The position numbers were made by a program, and so were the translations under genes. From the NCBI GenBank assembly GCA_017623295.1, contig JAGAPK010000014.1:1-50993 (forward strand): a DNA stretch of 50,993 nt, given 5' to 3'. Positions 1-6,630 of the stretch are shown here, piece after piece. The stretch comes from Lachnospiraceae bacterium. GTDB lineage: Bacteria > Bacillota > Clostridia > Lachnospirales > Lachnospiraceae. Position 1 is the first letter of the stretch. Each line of letters begins with the position of its first letter. Below the pieces are notes generated by a model. That model was not told the origin of the DNA and did no database searches. It saw nothing but the letters and a program-made list of their open reading frames with translations.

Positions 1-121
1 AGTGTCCCAGCGGTGTGGAATCTCCAGTTACAAAAAAGCTGAGCGGGATTCGATGCCTGTTTGCCATGTGAAAGTTTATACTGTAACGCTATTATATCAT
101 ATCTGTAAATATAGTAAATCC

Positions 122-241
122 CGGGAAAGTTGTTTACAAAACGGGATTTTTATATACAAAATGGGAAAGTTGTTTACAAAAGGAGATTTTCATTTATAAA
201 ATGGGAATCTTGAAGTACAAATGGGAATCTCGGATTGCAAT
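122..241. repeat. Six tandem degenerate 20-bp repeats
   Basis: Six units start exactly 20 bp apart at 122, 142, 162, 182, 202 and 222. The consensus is close to TGGGAAAGTTGTTTACAAAA. A related single unit lies at 16-35 and a weaker one at 67-86. Regular arrays of transposase-sized sites are typical of the ends of some transposons, so this is probably the terminus of an element that lies mostly left of the window. That interpretation is inference; the repeats themselves are plain in the sequence. The units differ from the terminal repeats of the IS21 element at 497-3082. Confidence 0.7.
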
Positions 242-300
242 TCATCAAAAGAAATAATATGTAGGAACGAGGAACTGTAGTAGTGGATAATGAAAGCAAT

Positions 301-346
301 TTTTAGCCCATTATGTTATTGATATCAATAACATAATGGGCTAAAA
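301..346. repeat. Perfect 46-bp palindrome
   Basis: Positions 301-323 are the exact reverse complement of 324-346, centred on GATATC, with no loop. Neither direction is followed by a T-tract, so it does not look like a normal intrinsic terminator, although it lies downstream of the minus-strand tRNA-like sequence at 379-464. The rest of 242-378 is AT-rich with no convincing gene. Confidence 0.85.
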
Positions 347-378
347 TATTAAAAATTCTATAAAATGCTTATTTAAAC

Positions 379-464
379 GCCTGCTCAGGGACTCGAACCC
401 CTATCGCCTTTTATAGCTACGCTTGTTTTCAAGACAAGTCTCTTATCAGTTAGAGTAAGTAGGC
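379..464 (-). tRNA. Degenerate tRNA-Ser(UGA)-like sequence
   Basis: Read on the minus strand this folds as an 86-nt class II tRNA. The 7-bp acceptor stem (GCCTACT / AGCAGGC) has one A-C mismatch. The anticodon stem is CTTGT/ACAAG with loop CTTGAAA (anticodon UGA, Ser), followed by a long variable arm and a T-arm with TTCGAGT loop. The last T-stem pair is A-G and the D-loop lacks the usual GG. No CCA is encoded. The mismatches suggest either a divergent mobile-element tRNA or a tRNA pseudogene. The IS21 element lies only 32 bp upstream of its 5' end and may have separated it from its promoter. Confidence 0.45.
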
Positions 465-496
465 ATAAACGCTGATATTTCGACTTGAACGCAAAC

Positions 497-567
497 TGAT
501 TATTACGGTGCGGCAGAGCCGCCAGTCCGGTGTGGCGTGAGCCACCTGTCCGGACTAACGGAGCCAC
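497..567. repeat. IS21 left multiple terminal repeats
   Basis: Three degenerate copies of a roughly 20-bp unit with a GAGCCAC/GAGCCGCC core and adjoining TCCGG lie at about 502-523, 525-545 and 549-567. Their reverse complement matches the repeats at 2989-3082. Known role in this family: IstA transposase binding. Confidence 0.75.
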
Positions 568-579
568 TTTATAAATTGG

Positions 580-1356
580 CTATTTTACCTGTGCTGGGTC
601 AAGCCCATAGACCTCTCTCATGGAAATGTCCTTGGAAGGATCCACACTCTCGATATCAATTTTATATGAGTCGTAAGATATACGGTCCATGATTGCATCT
701 GCAAGAGTGCTTTCGCCACCACAGATTTGCTGATACCATTCAGATTCACGATACTGTGAACAAAAGATGGTCGAGCTTCTCTTACGTCTCTTGTGAATAA
801 GTTCAAAAAGATCCCGTGCTTCAGATTCGGTTAGTTTCAGTAATAACCATTCATCAATGATTAATAAAACCGGATTTGTATATTTCTTAAGCACATTTGC
901 AAAGTTCCCATCTGACCGGGCAGCTTGTAAATCCAAAAGCAGATCCGGCAGACGTACATATTTTACTGTGTAATACTGCTTACAGGCCTCCATGCCAAAA
1001 GCACAGGCCATGTAAGTCTTACCACTGCCGGTTGCACCGGTAATAAAGACGTTACGGTATTCTGCGATATATTCACAGGTTGCCAGCCGGGTGATTAAAG
1101 ATTTGTTTAGTTTGCGTCCTGAGGTATAATCGATTGCAGCTATGCTTGCATCCGGCTGTTCCAGTTCCGCATTTCGTATCAACCGCTTTAACCGGTTGTT
1201 TTTGCGATTGGTGTATTCAACATCCACCAGCATACCGAACCGGTCTTCGAACGGTACTTCCGTGATTGACGGATCGTCCATCTGAATCCGAAAAGCATCT
1301 GCCATTGAAGTCAAGCGCATTTCAATAAGTTTATCAGTTGTGCTTTGATTTATCAT
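580..1356 (-). CDS. istB: IS21 transposition helper ATPase IstB
   Basis: A 258-aa AAA+ ATPase that in the IS21 family assists IstA in target selection and strand transfer. Walker A GATGSGKT lies at residues 107-114 and Walker B LLIIDEW at about 164-170. The N-terminal helical region (1-80) is typical of IstB, and the length matches the family. The start ATG overlaps the istA stop by 4 bp (ATGA), and its GGAGGT ribosome binding site lies inside the end of istA, so the two are translationally coupled. No frameshift or stop is seen. Confidence 0.95.
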   Translation of the reverse strand: MINQSTTDKLIEMRLTSMADAFRIQMDDPSITEVPFEDRFGMLVDVEYTNRKNNRLKRLIRNAELEQPDASIAAIDYTSGRKLNKSLITRLATCEYIAEYRNVFITGATGSGKTYMACAFGMEACKQYYTVKYVRLPDLLLDLQAARSDGNFANVLKKYTNPVLLIIDEWLLLKLTESEARDLFELIHKRRKRSSTIFCSQYRESEWYQQICGGESTLADAIMDRISYDSYKIDIESVDPSKDISMREVYGLDPAQVK

Positions 1357-2906
1357 AATTTTTTACCTCCGTAATAACGGGCACCTCTGGTAATGCCACA
1401 TGGTTTTGTGTTTTCTGTGGAACTGCCGTCTGTCAGCAATGGTTTTGGATTATCCTTCATGGATACCAGAAGATTTTTGATGCTCTTGTAGCTGGGGTTG
1501 GAACTGAATGTCAGTGCTTTTGCACACACAGCTTCCAGTTTTGCAGGCGAATACTTCTCTGCAAGTTTTAAAAGTCCCATACAGCTACGGTAGGATTGCT
1601 GTTCCACCCTGCCGGAGATAAGTATTGCATCAACTACTTTACTTGTGTTAATTCCAATCGAATCTGCCCATCTGCGGAAACGGTCTCCGTTCCACTCCAG
1701 ATATTTCTGGTGGTCCGCAGGCATATGCCCCGTTACTGTTGAGTATTGCCCTGAGCGTCCATAAAGGCGCCGGTGGGATGCAATTCGGCTGTGATTAAAA
1801 AATATTTCAATCGTTGTTTCTGTTATACGCACATCGACCTTTTCTTTGATATACTGAAAGGGCACGGAGTAGTACATCTTATCTACTGCAATGTGATAGT
1901 TGAACTGGACAGTGGCTTGTTTCCACTCACACAGTTCAAAAGGTGTAGCAGGCAACGGAGCCAGTAATGGCATTTCTTCCCCAAGAAATAAACTGAGCCT
2001 GCTACATTCCTTTTTCTGGAATTTACGAGCATTATAGGCATCCAGTTTTTCCCTGATAGCTGCATTTAACTCAGCAAGTGAGAAAAACTGTTCATTTCGA
2101 AGGGCTGCGGTAATCCAGGTGGATATTTTTCCAACAGATCCTTCTACATTTGGTTTATCCTTGGGTCTCCGGACTCTTGCCGGAAGAATGGCGACATTAT
2201 AATGTTCTGCCATCTCGTGATACGTTGTGTTCAATGCCGGTGTGTACCAATCGCTCTTCTGGCGATTTATTGCAGTAATGCAGTTATCGGAAACAAGCAT
2301 GGGTGTAACACCGCCAAAGAATTGAAACATGTGGTTGTGGGCTTTGATCCAGTTATCAGTACGCTCGTTGATAAAAGCTTCCACATATGCATACTGACTG
2401 TAGGTCAGAACACCTACAAAAATCCATGCGTCGGTAATTTCGCCGGTATCCGGGTCAATGATGTGTGCCGGATCCCCGGCCCAGTCAACTTCAATCTGTT
2501 CACCAGGATTTCTTGGGATATGCATGGTGGCTCTGCGTTTTTCTTCATCCTTTTGGAGGTAGTAGCAGAACTGGGAATACATCAGAGGTTCGTCACCGCT
2601 CATTCGGCATTCCTCACAGTATTCCACCCATAAAAGTTTTTTGTTGACTCCATTCCGGAGAAGTTCTTTCCGGATGTAGTCGTAATCAGGCATACGTTTA
2701 TTCGATGCTGACTTGTCCTTTGGAAACATAAGGTTATCAAGGACGTTATCGGTCATATCAAAGTCTAAAGGCCATCTGAGTTGTAACTCATCCGCACGCT
2801 TTGTGACTTTGGCAACCGTGTTTCTTGAAACACCGCAGCTTGTTGCGATGTTTCGCTCGCTGAATCCCAGACTTTTAAGCCGAAGGATTTCTCGATATTT
2901 GGTCAT
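1353..2906 (-). CDS. istA: IS21-family transposase IstA
   Basis: A 517-aa DDE transposase. A helix-turn-helix covers residues about 10-35 (LGFSERNIATSCGVSRNTVAKV). The rve/integrase core carries D141 (IEVDWAG), D207 (VSDN) and E255 (NVEGSVG), the expected catalytic triad, followed by a Mu-type beta-barrel C-terminal part. The start ATG follows a strong AAAGGAGGT site 8 nt upstream. It is the first gene of a two-gene operon with istB. The gene is intact and of normal family length. Confidence 0.96.
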   Translation of the reverse strand: MTKYREILRLKSLGFSERNIATSCGVSRNTVAKVTKRADELQLRWPLDFDMTDNVLDNLMFPKDKSASNKRMPDYDYIRKELLRNGVNKKLLWVEYCEECRMSGDEPLMYSQFCYYLQKDEEKRRATMHIPRNPGEQIEVDWAGDPAHIIDPDTGEITDAWIFVGVLTYSQYAYVEAFINERTDNWIKAHNHMFQFFGGVTPMLVSDNCITAINRQKSDWYTPALNTTYHEMAEHYNVAILPARVRRPKDKPNVEGSVGKISTWITAALRNEQFFSLAELNAAIREKLDAYNARKFQKKECSRLSLFLGEEMPLLAPLPATPFELCEWKQATVQFNYHIAVDKMYYSVPFQYIKEKVDVRITETTIEIFFNHSRIASHRRLYGRSGQYSTVTGHMPADHQKYLEWNGDRFRRWADSIGINTSKVVDAILISGRVEQQSYRSCMGLLKLAEKYSPAKLEAVCAKALTFSSNPSYKSIKNLLVSMKDNPKPLLTDGSSTENTKPCGITRGARYYGGKKL

Positions 2907-2988
2907 AAGTGTGACCTCCTTTATCTGTATTCACACCGGAAGGTGCGTATCTACAGTATAAAGGAATTTATGTAATAGAGCTTAATAA

Positions 2989-3082
2989 GTGGCTCTGAAT
3001 TACCGGAACTACTGGCTCTGGTGAGCCGGTACGGTGGCTCTCAAAATCCGGTCAGATGGCTCAAAGGGTGCCGGTATAATCA
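2989..3082. repeat. IS21 right multiple terminal repeats
   Basis: Several copies of a GTGGCTCT...CCGG unit (starts near 2989, 3013, 3033 and 3054) lead to the terminal ATAATCA at 3082. They are inverted relative to the left-end copies. The istA promoter must lie within or next to this block. Confidence 0.75.
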
Positions 3083-3101
3083 CGCAAACACCATCTTAAA
3101 G

Positions 3102-3320
3102 ATGATTACTGGAAGATTGGCAATCTTTTTCATTACCAATCAGGGTATATCTGCATATATATACAATACTGAAGACGATACGGACGTATATTGCAAGGTA
3201 TTAGATGCACTAGGGGATAAAAAATATGTAAAAAGTGACCAGAGTGACCAAAATATTATTTCTTTTATAAAAGAGAAAAGGACTAAAAACCTTGAAAAAT
3301 CAACGCTTTCAGCCCTTTAA
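3102..3320 (+). CDS. Small unassigned open frame between IS21 and attL
   Basis: A 72-codon frame starting MITGRLAIFF and ending at a TAA just before attL. I do not recognise the protein and see no convincing ribosome binding site. If real, it is host DNA left of the prophage; the IS21 insertion lies a few codons upstream and may have removed its start. It could equally be chance coding in a noncoding junction of about 240 bp. Confidence 0.18.
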   Translation: MITGRLAIFFITNQGISAYIYNTEDDTDVYCKVLDALGDKKYVKSDQSDQNIISFIKEKRTKNLEKSTLSAL

Positions 3321-3324
3321 TAAA

Positions 3325-3352
3325 ACTGCGGAAGATGGGACTTGAACCCACA
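3325..3352. other. attL core (28 bp)
   Basis: The sequence ACTGCGGAAGATGGGACTTG plus AACCCACA is identical to 40921-40948. It is the duplicated acceptor 3' strand and T-arm of tRNA-Leu; to its right at attL the sequence turns to AT-rich phage DNA, so only a tRNA fragment remains here. Confidence 0.93.
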
Positions 3353-3389
3353 TAAAAAACTCTAAGAATACTGTGTTTTCAATGTTTCT

Positions 3390-4424
3390 CTAATTTTGTG
3401 TTGCATTTTGTGTTGCATTTTCAAAATATGAATTTATTTGATTATTGAATCGTTCTGTATAATCATCCATCGTATTTCTATATACTGCTTTCAAAATTCC
3501 ATCAGAACTCCAGCCGCCACGCTGCATGATGTACTGATCCGGAATACCAAGGGCGTGCATGATACTAGCCGAGTAGTGTCGCAAATCATGAAAACGAAAA
3601 TGCGGTATATCCAGTTTTTTCAAAGCAGAAGAGAAGCGAGCTGATATTTTGGAAGGTGTGATAGATACAATGGCGCCGGATTTAGGTAATACATCAATTA
3701 CGAATGATGGTAGGGTTACGTATCTATCACTCGAGGCTGTTTTGGTATTTTTCCTAATCCATTCAGCAGAATCATTCATAACAACAGCAGAGTGAATGTG
3801 AATGATATTTCCGGTGATATCTGCGCCAGTCAGTCCGCATATTTCAGATCGGCGTAGTGTGCCAAAGGCAGCAAGGTATACTGCTTTTAACATTTCTGTA
3901 TCGGTTCGCTTGAAGTATTCTATAATACGCTGAATATCTGTTTCGGTTGGGATATATGGAATCTCTTTTTCCTTCTTTGGCAGGGCAGTGTGTAAAGTAA
4001 GCGACGGAAAGTAGACTGAAAGCATGGCAGATAGTAATCCATGTGCATTCTTAACAGTCTTCGCATCCATCTTTGTAGAAAGGGAATTTACCCATATTTG
4101 AACGACTTCCTGTGAAAGATTTTCAAGCGTAAGCATTTGTATGTCGGAATAGTAGTTACGTCTGAGTGCTTTATATCCTCGGATCGTACTTGGGGACAGG
4201 ACATTACTTTTTATATTTATGTAATTGTCCAAGGCTTTTCCAACTGTGACTTTGAGAACATCCGGCTTTTTCTTTTTGGTTACGGCATATTCTGCCGCTA
4301 GATGTTCAGATTCTCGTTTTGTCTTCGCGGTAAAAGATTCATAATGGCGCTTGCCGTGTTCATCTGTATAGTCATATACAAGAGTGCGCCATTGACCTGA
4401 TGGAAGTTTCTTCGCTGTTGCCAT
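3390..4424 (-). CDS. int: Prophage tyrosine integrase
   Basis: A 344-aa tyrosine recombinase that carries out site-specific integration at tRNA-Leu. The N-terminal 1-50 region (QWRTLVYDYTDEHGKRHYESF) looks like an AP2-like arm-binding domain. A SAM-like core-binding domain covers about 60-145 and the catalytic domain about 155-325. Catalytic residues visible are R191 (TLRRSEICGL), a beta-hairpin K near 228, H279-x-x-R282 (FHDLRH), W305 in place of the second His (GGWSS) and Y315 (AVYRN). The ATG has GGAGGA upstream. It is transcribed toward attL, adjacent to the core. The C-terminus ends in a short NATQ repeat encoded by the arm-site repeats. Confidence 0.96.
   Translation of the reverse strand: MATAKKLPSGQWRTLVYDYTDEHGKRHYESFTAKTKRESEHLAAEYAVTKKKKPDVLKVTVGKALDNYINIKSNVLSPSTIRGYKALRRNYYSDIQMLTLENLSQEVVQIWVNSLSTKMDAKTVKNAHGLLSAMLSVYFPSLTLHTALPKKEKEIPYIPTETDIQRIIEYFKRTDTEMLKAVYLAAFGTLRRSEICGLTGADITGNIIHIHSAVVMNDSAEWIRKNTKTASSDRYVTLPSFVIDVLPKSGAIVSITPSKISARFSSALKKLDIPHFRFHDLRHYSASIMHALGIPDQYIMQRGGWSSDGILKAVYRNTMDDYTERFNNQINSYFENATQNATQN
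3399..3418 (+). other. Probable integrase arm-type site, left
   Basis: Two direct copies of TGTTGCAT separated by 4 bp form a 20-bp block that differs at one position from the block at 40777-40796 near attR. Paired short direct repeats in both arms are characteristic of tyrosine-integrase arm sites. Here the repeats lie inside the integrase gene and encode its last residues (NATQNATQN). Confidence 0.6.
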
Positions 4425-4445
4425 AATATCATCCTCCTTTGTGGC

Positions 4446-4480
4446 ATAAAAATGCCCGGTAACTTGTATTTTTACCGGGA
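4446..4480 (-). terminator. Intrinsic terminator upstream of integrase
   Basis: On the minus strand an 8-bp stem CCCGGTAA/TTACCGGG with a short loop is followed by CATTTTTATG. It sits between the lysogeny operon and int, so it should end or attenuate leftward transcription before the integrase. Confidence 0.65.
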
Positions 4481-4484
4481 GAAT

Positions 4485-4571
4485 GATATAATTCCATTTG
4501 TTGGGAATGGATTATATCGGTACTTCCGGTATAGTTCTATGCCGCTCCGGTGTTGGTAGCACTGGGGCGGT
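4485..4571. other. Two further hairpins in int leader
   Basis: An inverted repeat with arms at 4485-4497 and 4507-4518 (GATATAATTCCAT / ATGGATTATATC) is followed by a 12-bp stem at 4541-4552 / 4560-4571 (GCCGCTCCGGTG / CACTGGGGCGGT, with G-T wobbles). The last hairpin is followed on the plus strand by TTTATTTATT, so it could be a rightward terminator or part of a small RNA. With the terminator at 4446-4480 the whole int leader is unusually structured. Confidence 0.5.
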
Positions 4572-4592
4572 TTTATTTATTCTATGCGGTGG

Positions 4593-4853
4593 TTATAATA
4601 TTATAAAATTATCAACGTATAAGGCACCCCATAAATAATAGAATATGCAGGTCCATGCAATGGCCACTGTGGATAAAATAACACCAATATAGGAAATTGT
4701 ATTTTTATTGGTATCGGCATAGCTGATTAAACCAAGGATCAAGCCGATGATGCCTAGTATTCCGCCTATTATGTATATTCCGGTAATGATACCAATAACC
4801 CCTAAAATGATAGAAGCGGGGCCAGCTATTGGTGCTAATTTTGATTTCTTCAT
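4593..4853 (-). CDS. Small membrane protein, DUF4190-like
   Basis: An 86-aa hydrophobic protein with about three membrane segments (roughly 10-30, 31-48 and 54-78). The Gly/Ile-rich pattern GIITGIYIIGGILGIIGLILGLI resembles DUF4190-type small membrane proteins. It is the last gene of the leftward operon repressor - ImmA-like - PH/SHOCT - this gene, 16 bp after its neighbour. A role at the membrane of the lysogen (for example superinfection exclusion) is inference from position only. Confidence 0.7.
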   Translation of the reverse strand: MKKSKLAPIAGPASIILGVIGIITGIYIIGGILGIIGLILGLISYADTNKNTISYIGVILSTVAIAWTCIFYYLWGALYVDNFIIL

Positions 4854-4869
4854 ATAGATTTCCTTTATT

Positions 4870-5409
4870 TTATAACCCTAGAATCTGTTTTTTCTTCAAG
4901 TCAAATTCTCTTTGTGTGATTATCCCTTTATCTTTTAGTCGTTTTAGTTCTTCTAGTTTTCCATAATCATTAGATGAAGATGTTGATCCAGAGCTTTTTA
5001 ATCTAGAAATCAATTCTTGAATTAAATTATATAATTTGCTAGAGTTAGTATTTTCTAAGGCTACATTAAATTTCTCTTTCATACTATCAATCGTAATAAC
5101 ACCAAATGCAAGCCCTTTTTTATATGTGATGTCATTGATATTGTCCAAAAGTACTGTTTGCACAACTTCGCCGACAACCTTTTTCTGAGCCATAATTATA
5201 CGCTTATTAGTTATTGCATACGCAAAATTATTATCGTGTTTTGTCATAGATACAAAATTATGTAGCCCAACAAAACATAATAATACATCTTCACCGGAAG
5301 AAAGTTGATTTTCTATTACTGTAAAGTGTTTTAGAGTCCATGATTCTGTATTACCTTTTCCAAATTTGTTCTTTTTGCAGAAATTAAACATTTCTTTTGC
5401 TGTTTTCAT
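4870..5409 (-). CDS. PH-like and SHOCT domain protein
   Basis: A 179-aa soluble protein. Residues about 30-125 look like a bacterial PH domain (GEDVLLCFVGLHNF...AYAITNKRIIMAQ...ITYKKGLAFGVITID). Residues 150-179 are a SHOCT motif (LEELKRLKDKGIITQREFDLKKKQIL). SHOCT tails often accompany membrane or oligomeric proteins. The ATG overlaps the upstream stop by 4 bp and has AAGGAGA 7 nt upstream. Pairing with a small membrane protein suggests a lysogen-expressed accessory module; function is unknown. Confidence 0.75.
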   Translation of the reverse strand: MKTAKEMFNFCKKNKFGKGNTESWTLKHFTVIENQLSSGEDVLLCFVGLHNFVSMTKHDNNFAYAITNKRIIMAQKKVVGEVVQTVLLDNINDITYKKGLAFGVITIDSMKEKFNVALENTNSSKLYNLIQELISRLKSSGSTSSSNDYGKLEELKRLKDKGIITQREFDLKKKQILGL

Positions 5410-5645
5410 ATAGATTCTCCTTTATAATCGATCAATTTATGCGTATTTTTTTCAATTTCTTGCACATTATCTTTATCAAAATCATTTTCTGCAATATGCT
5501 TTAATGCATGACAGTAAGATTTCAACCGACTCTCTTGTGATAATCTCGCATTTAGAAATATTGTATAAGAATCATCTTCATTCTTTACTAGGTGTTCCGG
5601 TATTTTAGTATCCATATTTAAAAATTGTACATTAACATCTTCCAT
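5406..5645 (-). CDS. Short ImmA/IrrE-like protein, degenerate motif
   Basis: A 79-aa protein of the small ImmA-like kind often found beside phage repressors. The region FLNARLSQESRLKSYCHALKHIAENDF matches the zinc-peptidase helix, but the HExxH motif reads HALKH, so the catalytic Glu is Ala. It is probably not an active protease. An upstream GTG at 5654 is in frame, but AAAAGGG sits 8 nt before the ATG at 5645, which I prefer. It is co-transcribed with the repressor upstream and the PH-SHOCT gene downstream. Confidence 0.65.
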   Translation of the reverse strand: MEDVNVQFLNMDTKIPEHLVKNEDDSYTIFLNARLSQESRLKSYCHALKHIAENDFDKDNVQEIEKNTHKLIDYKGESI

Positions 5646-5726
5646 GTAAATCACCCTTTTGCATCATACTAAAAATCACGTCCAATAAAACGGACTATTA
5701 CTAAATTATTACTGCATTCCTTTTAG

Positions 5727-6095
5727 TTAATTAGAGCCCTTTTCTTGGTTATACAAGTTTTTCATAAATTCCATGTGTGCTTTAAAACGCTCCGGTGGCA
5801 TGTTGCGTTTCATGTCGAAGAGAGAGCGCATATCTTCATCTTCAAACATTTCCTGAGCCAGTTTAGCGGTTTCTTCATTGAGATAGTAGCCTTCATTTTC
5901 TTTCTCTTTTCCGGTTAATAGGTATTCCGAAGAAACATCTAAAAAATCAGCAATTTTTTGAATTTTATCTGCACTAGGAGTTATAGTTTTAAATTTTCCT
6001 ATATAACTTCGCGCAAACCCCAGTTCTTGTTCTAGTTTATTTATAGAATATCCTTTGAGTTTAGCAGCTTCTTTTACGTTTTCATATAATCCCAT
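5727..6095 (-). CDS. CI-like lysogeny repressor, XRE family
   Basis: A 122-aa XRE-type repressor. The HTH lies at about residues 5-60 (LYENVKEAAKLKGYSINKLEQELGFARSYIGKF...SADKIQKIADFLDVSSEYLL). The acidic C-terminal half lacks a LexA-type peptidase, so induction cannot be by RecA-stimulated self-cleavage. GGAGG lies 8 nt before the ATG at 6095; an in-frame TTG at 6110 overlaps that site and is rejected. It is divergent from the Cro-like gene at 6307, with CGCAA-N4-TTGCG operators between them. It is first in the leftward lysogeny operon. Confidence 0.88.
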   Translation of the reverse strand: MGLYENVKEAAKLKGYSINKLEQELGFARSYIGKFKTITPSADKIQKIADFLDVSSEYLLTGKEKENEGYYLNEETAKLAQEMFEDEDMRSLFDMKRNMPPERFKAHMEFMKNLYNQEKGSN

Positions 6096-6128
6096 AGTAA
6101 ATTCCTCCAAATTTTGCGCAATTTACTA

Positions 6129-6156
6129 TTGACATACGTAAAATCTTGTGTATAAT
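6129..6156 (+). promoter_or_regulatory. Rightward early promoter
   Basis: TTGACA at 6129-6134, a 16-bp spacer, TATAAT at 6151-6156: both hexamers are perfect sigma-A matches. Predicted start near 6163 gives a leader of about 145 nt before the Cro-like gene. A degenerate operator (CGTAA-AATC-TTGTG, 6137-6150) fills the spacer and a perfect operator lies at 6171-6184, so CI/Cro binding should block it. Confidence 0.8.
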
Positions 6157-6170
6157 GTAATTAAAGGTTA

Positions 6171-6184
6171 CGCAAGATTTTGCG
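6171..6184. promoter_or_regulatory. Operator palindrome 1
   Basis: CGCAA-GATT-TTGCG, a palindrome of 5-bp arms just downstream of the rightward -10. The same arms recur at 6272-6285. Related half-sites are seen at 6114-6121 (TTGCGCAA) and 6246-6250. Confidence 0.75.
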
Positions 6185-6233
6185 AATATCTAAAGAAAAA
6201 TAGCAGTTATTCTTTTTTGTTGGTGGTACTTCA

Positions 6234-6262
6234 AATATAGAATATTTTGCGTAACTTGTCAA
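6234..6262 (-). promoter_or_regulatory. Leftward repressor promoter
   Basis: On the minus strand TTGACA (plus 6257-6262), a 17-bp spacer and TATATT (plus 6234-6239). Predicted start is near 6227, giving a leader of about 130 nt before the repressor ATG. It points toward the rightward promoter, so the two converge across about 65 bp. A TTGCG half-site lies in its spacer. Confidence 0.75.
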
Positions 6263-6271
6263 TATAAAATT

Positions 6272-6285
6272 CGCAAAATATTGCG
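6272..6285. promoter_or_regulatory. Operator palindrome 2
   Basis: CGCAA-AATA-TTGCG, ending 15 bp upstream of the Cro-like gene's AAAGGAGGG-linked start and just upstream of the leftward -35. It has the same arms as operator 1. Confidence 0.75.
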
Positions 6286-6306
6286 TCTACCAAAGGAGGG
6301 TTGTAT

Positions 6307-6513
6307 TTGTCAATTTATAATAAGGTAAAAGATGCGTGTAAAGAGAAAGGAACAACGGTTAATGCGTTAGAAGAAAAACTTAATTTTGCACGTAGCAGTA
6401 TCTATAAATGGAATGTTCATAATCCGAGTGTAGATAAACTGATGGCAGTAGCAAAAGAATTGAATAAGCCAATTGAGTATTTTTTAGATGATACTACACG
6501 GACGATCCAATAA
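6307..6513 (+). CDS. Cro-like XRE regulator
   Basis: A 68-aa HTH protein (SIYNKVKDACKEKGTTVNALEEKLNFARSSIYKW...SVDKLMAVAKELNKPIEYFL) similar along its length to the N-terminal HTH of the divergent repressor. It is the expected Cro/antirepressor counterpart of the switch. The start is probably TTG at 6307: AAAGGAGGG at 6291-6299 is 7-8 nt upstream, whereas the in-frame TTG at 6301 abuts it. The following 6514-6630 holds only an 11-codon frame and no convincing gene. Confidence 0.82.
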   Translation: MSIYNKVKDACKEKGTTVNALEEKLNFARSSIYKWNVHNPSVDKLMAVAKELNKPIEYFLDDTTRTIQ

Positions 6514-6630
6514 AACATGACAGAAAGCAAGGTGAGGAAGTGAACGAAATAGTAGCACCAAATGTCAGAGAATAATTAAGAAGAAGTGTTTAAAGAGAAG
6601 TGTTCTTACACAAAAAAGCAACGCAATGTA

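Larger units (their letters stand above)
497..3082 (-). mobile_element. Complete IS21-family insertion sequence
   Basis: The element starts TGATTATTACGG and ends CCGGTATAATCA, so it has the TG...CA ends of the IS21 family. It carries multiple subterminal repeats with GTGGCTC and CCGG cores at both ends. It is flanked by an identical 7-bp direct repeat CGCAAAC at 490-496 and 3083-3089, the target-site duplication. It is 2586 bp long and contains istA and istB on the minus strand. Both genes are intact and the ends and duplication are undamaged, so the insertion looks recent and potentially active. Confidence 0.93.

Noticed and set aside
122-241. CRISPR-like array
   Set aside because: Units are contiguous with no spacers and are too short and degenerate.
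301-346. Palindrome as the intrinsic terminator of the tRNA-like gene
   Set aside because: No T-tract follows on the minus strand; listed only as a repeat.
385-567. Leftward 60-codon frame
   Set aside because: It runs through the tRNA-like sequence and the IS21 terminal repeats and has no ribosome site.
2202-2633. Rightward 143-codon frame
   Set aside because: Antisense to istA, no ribosome site or recognisable protein.
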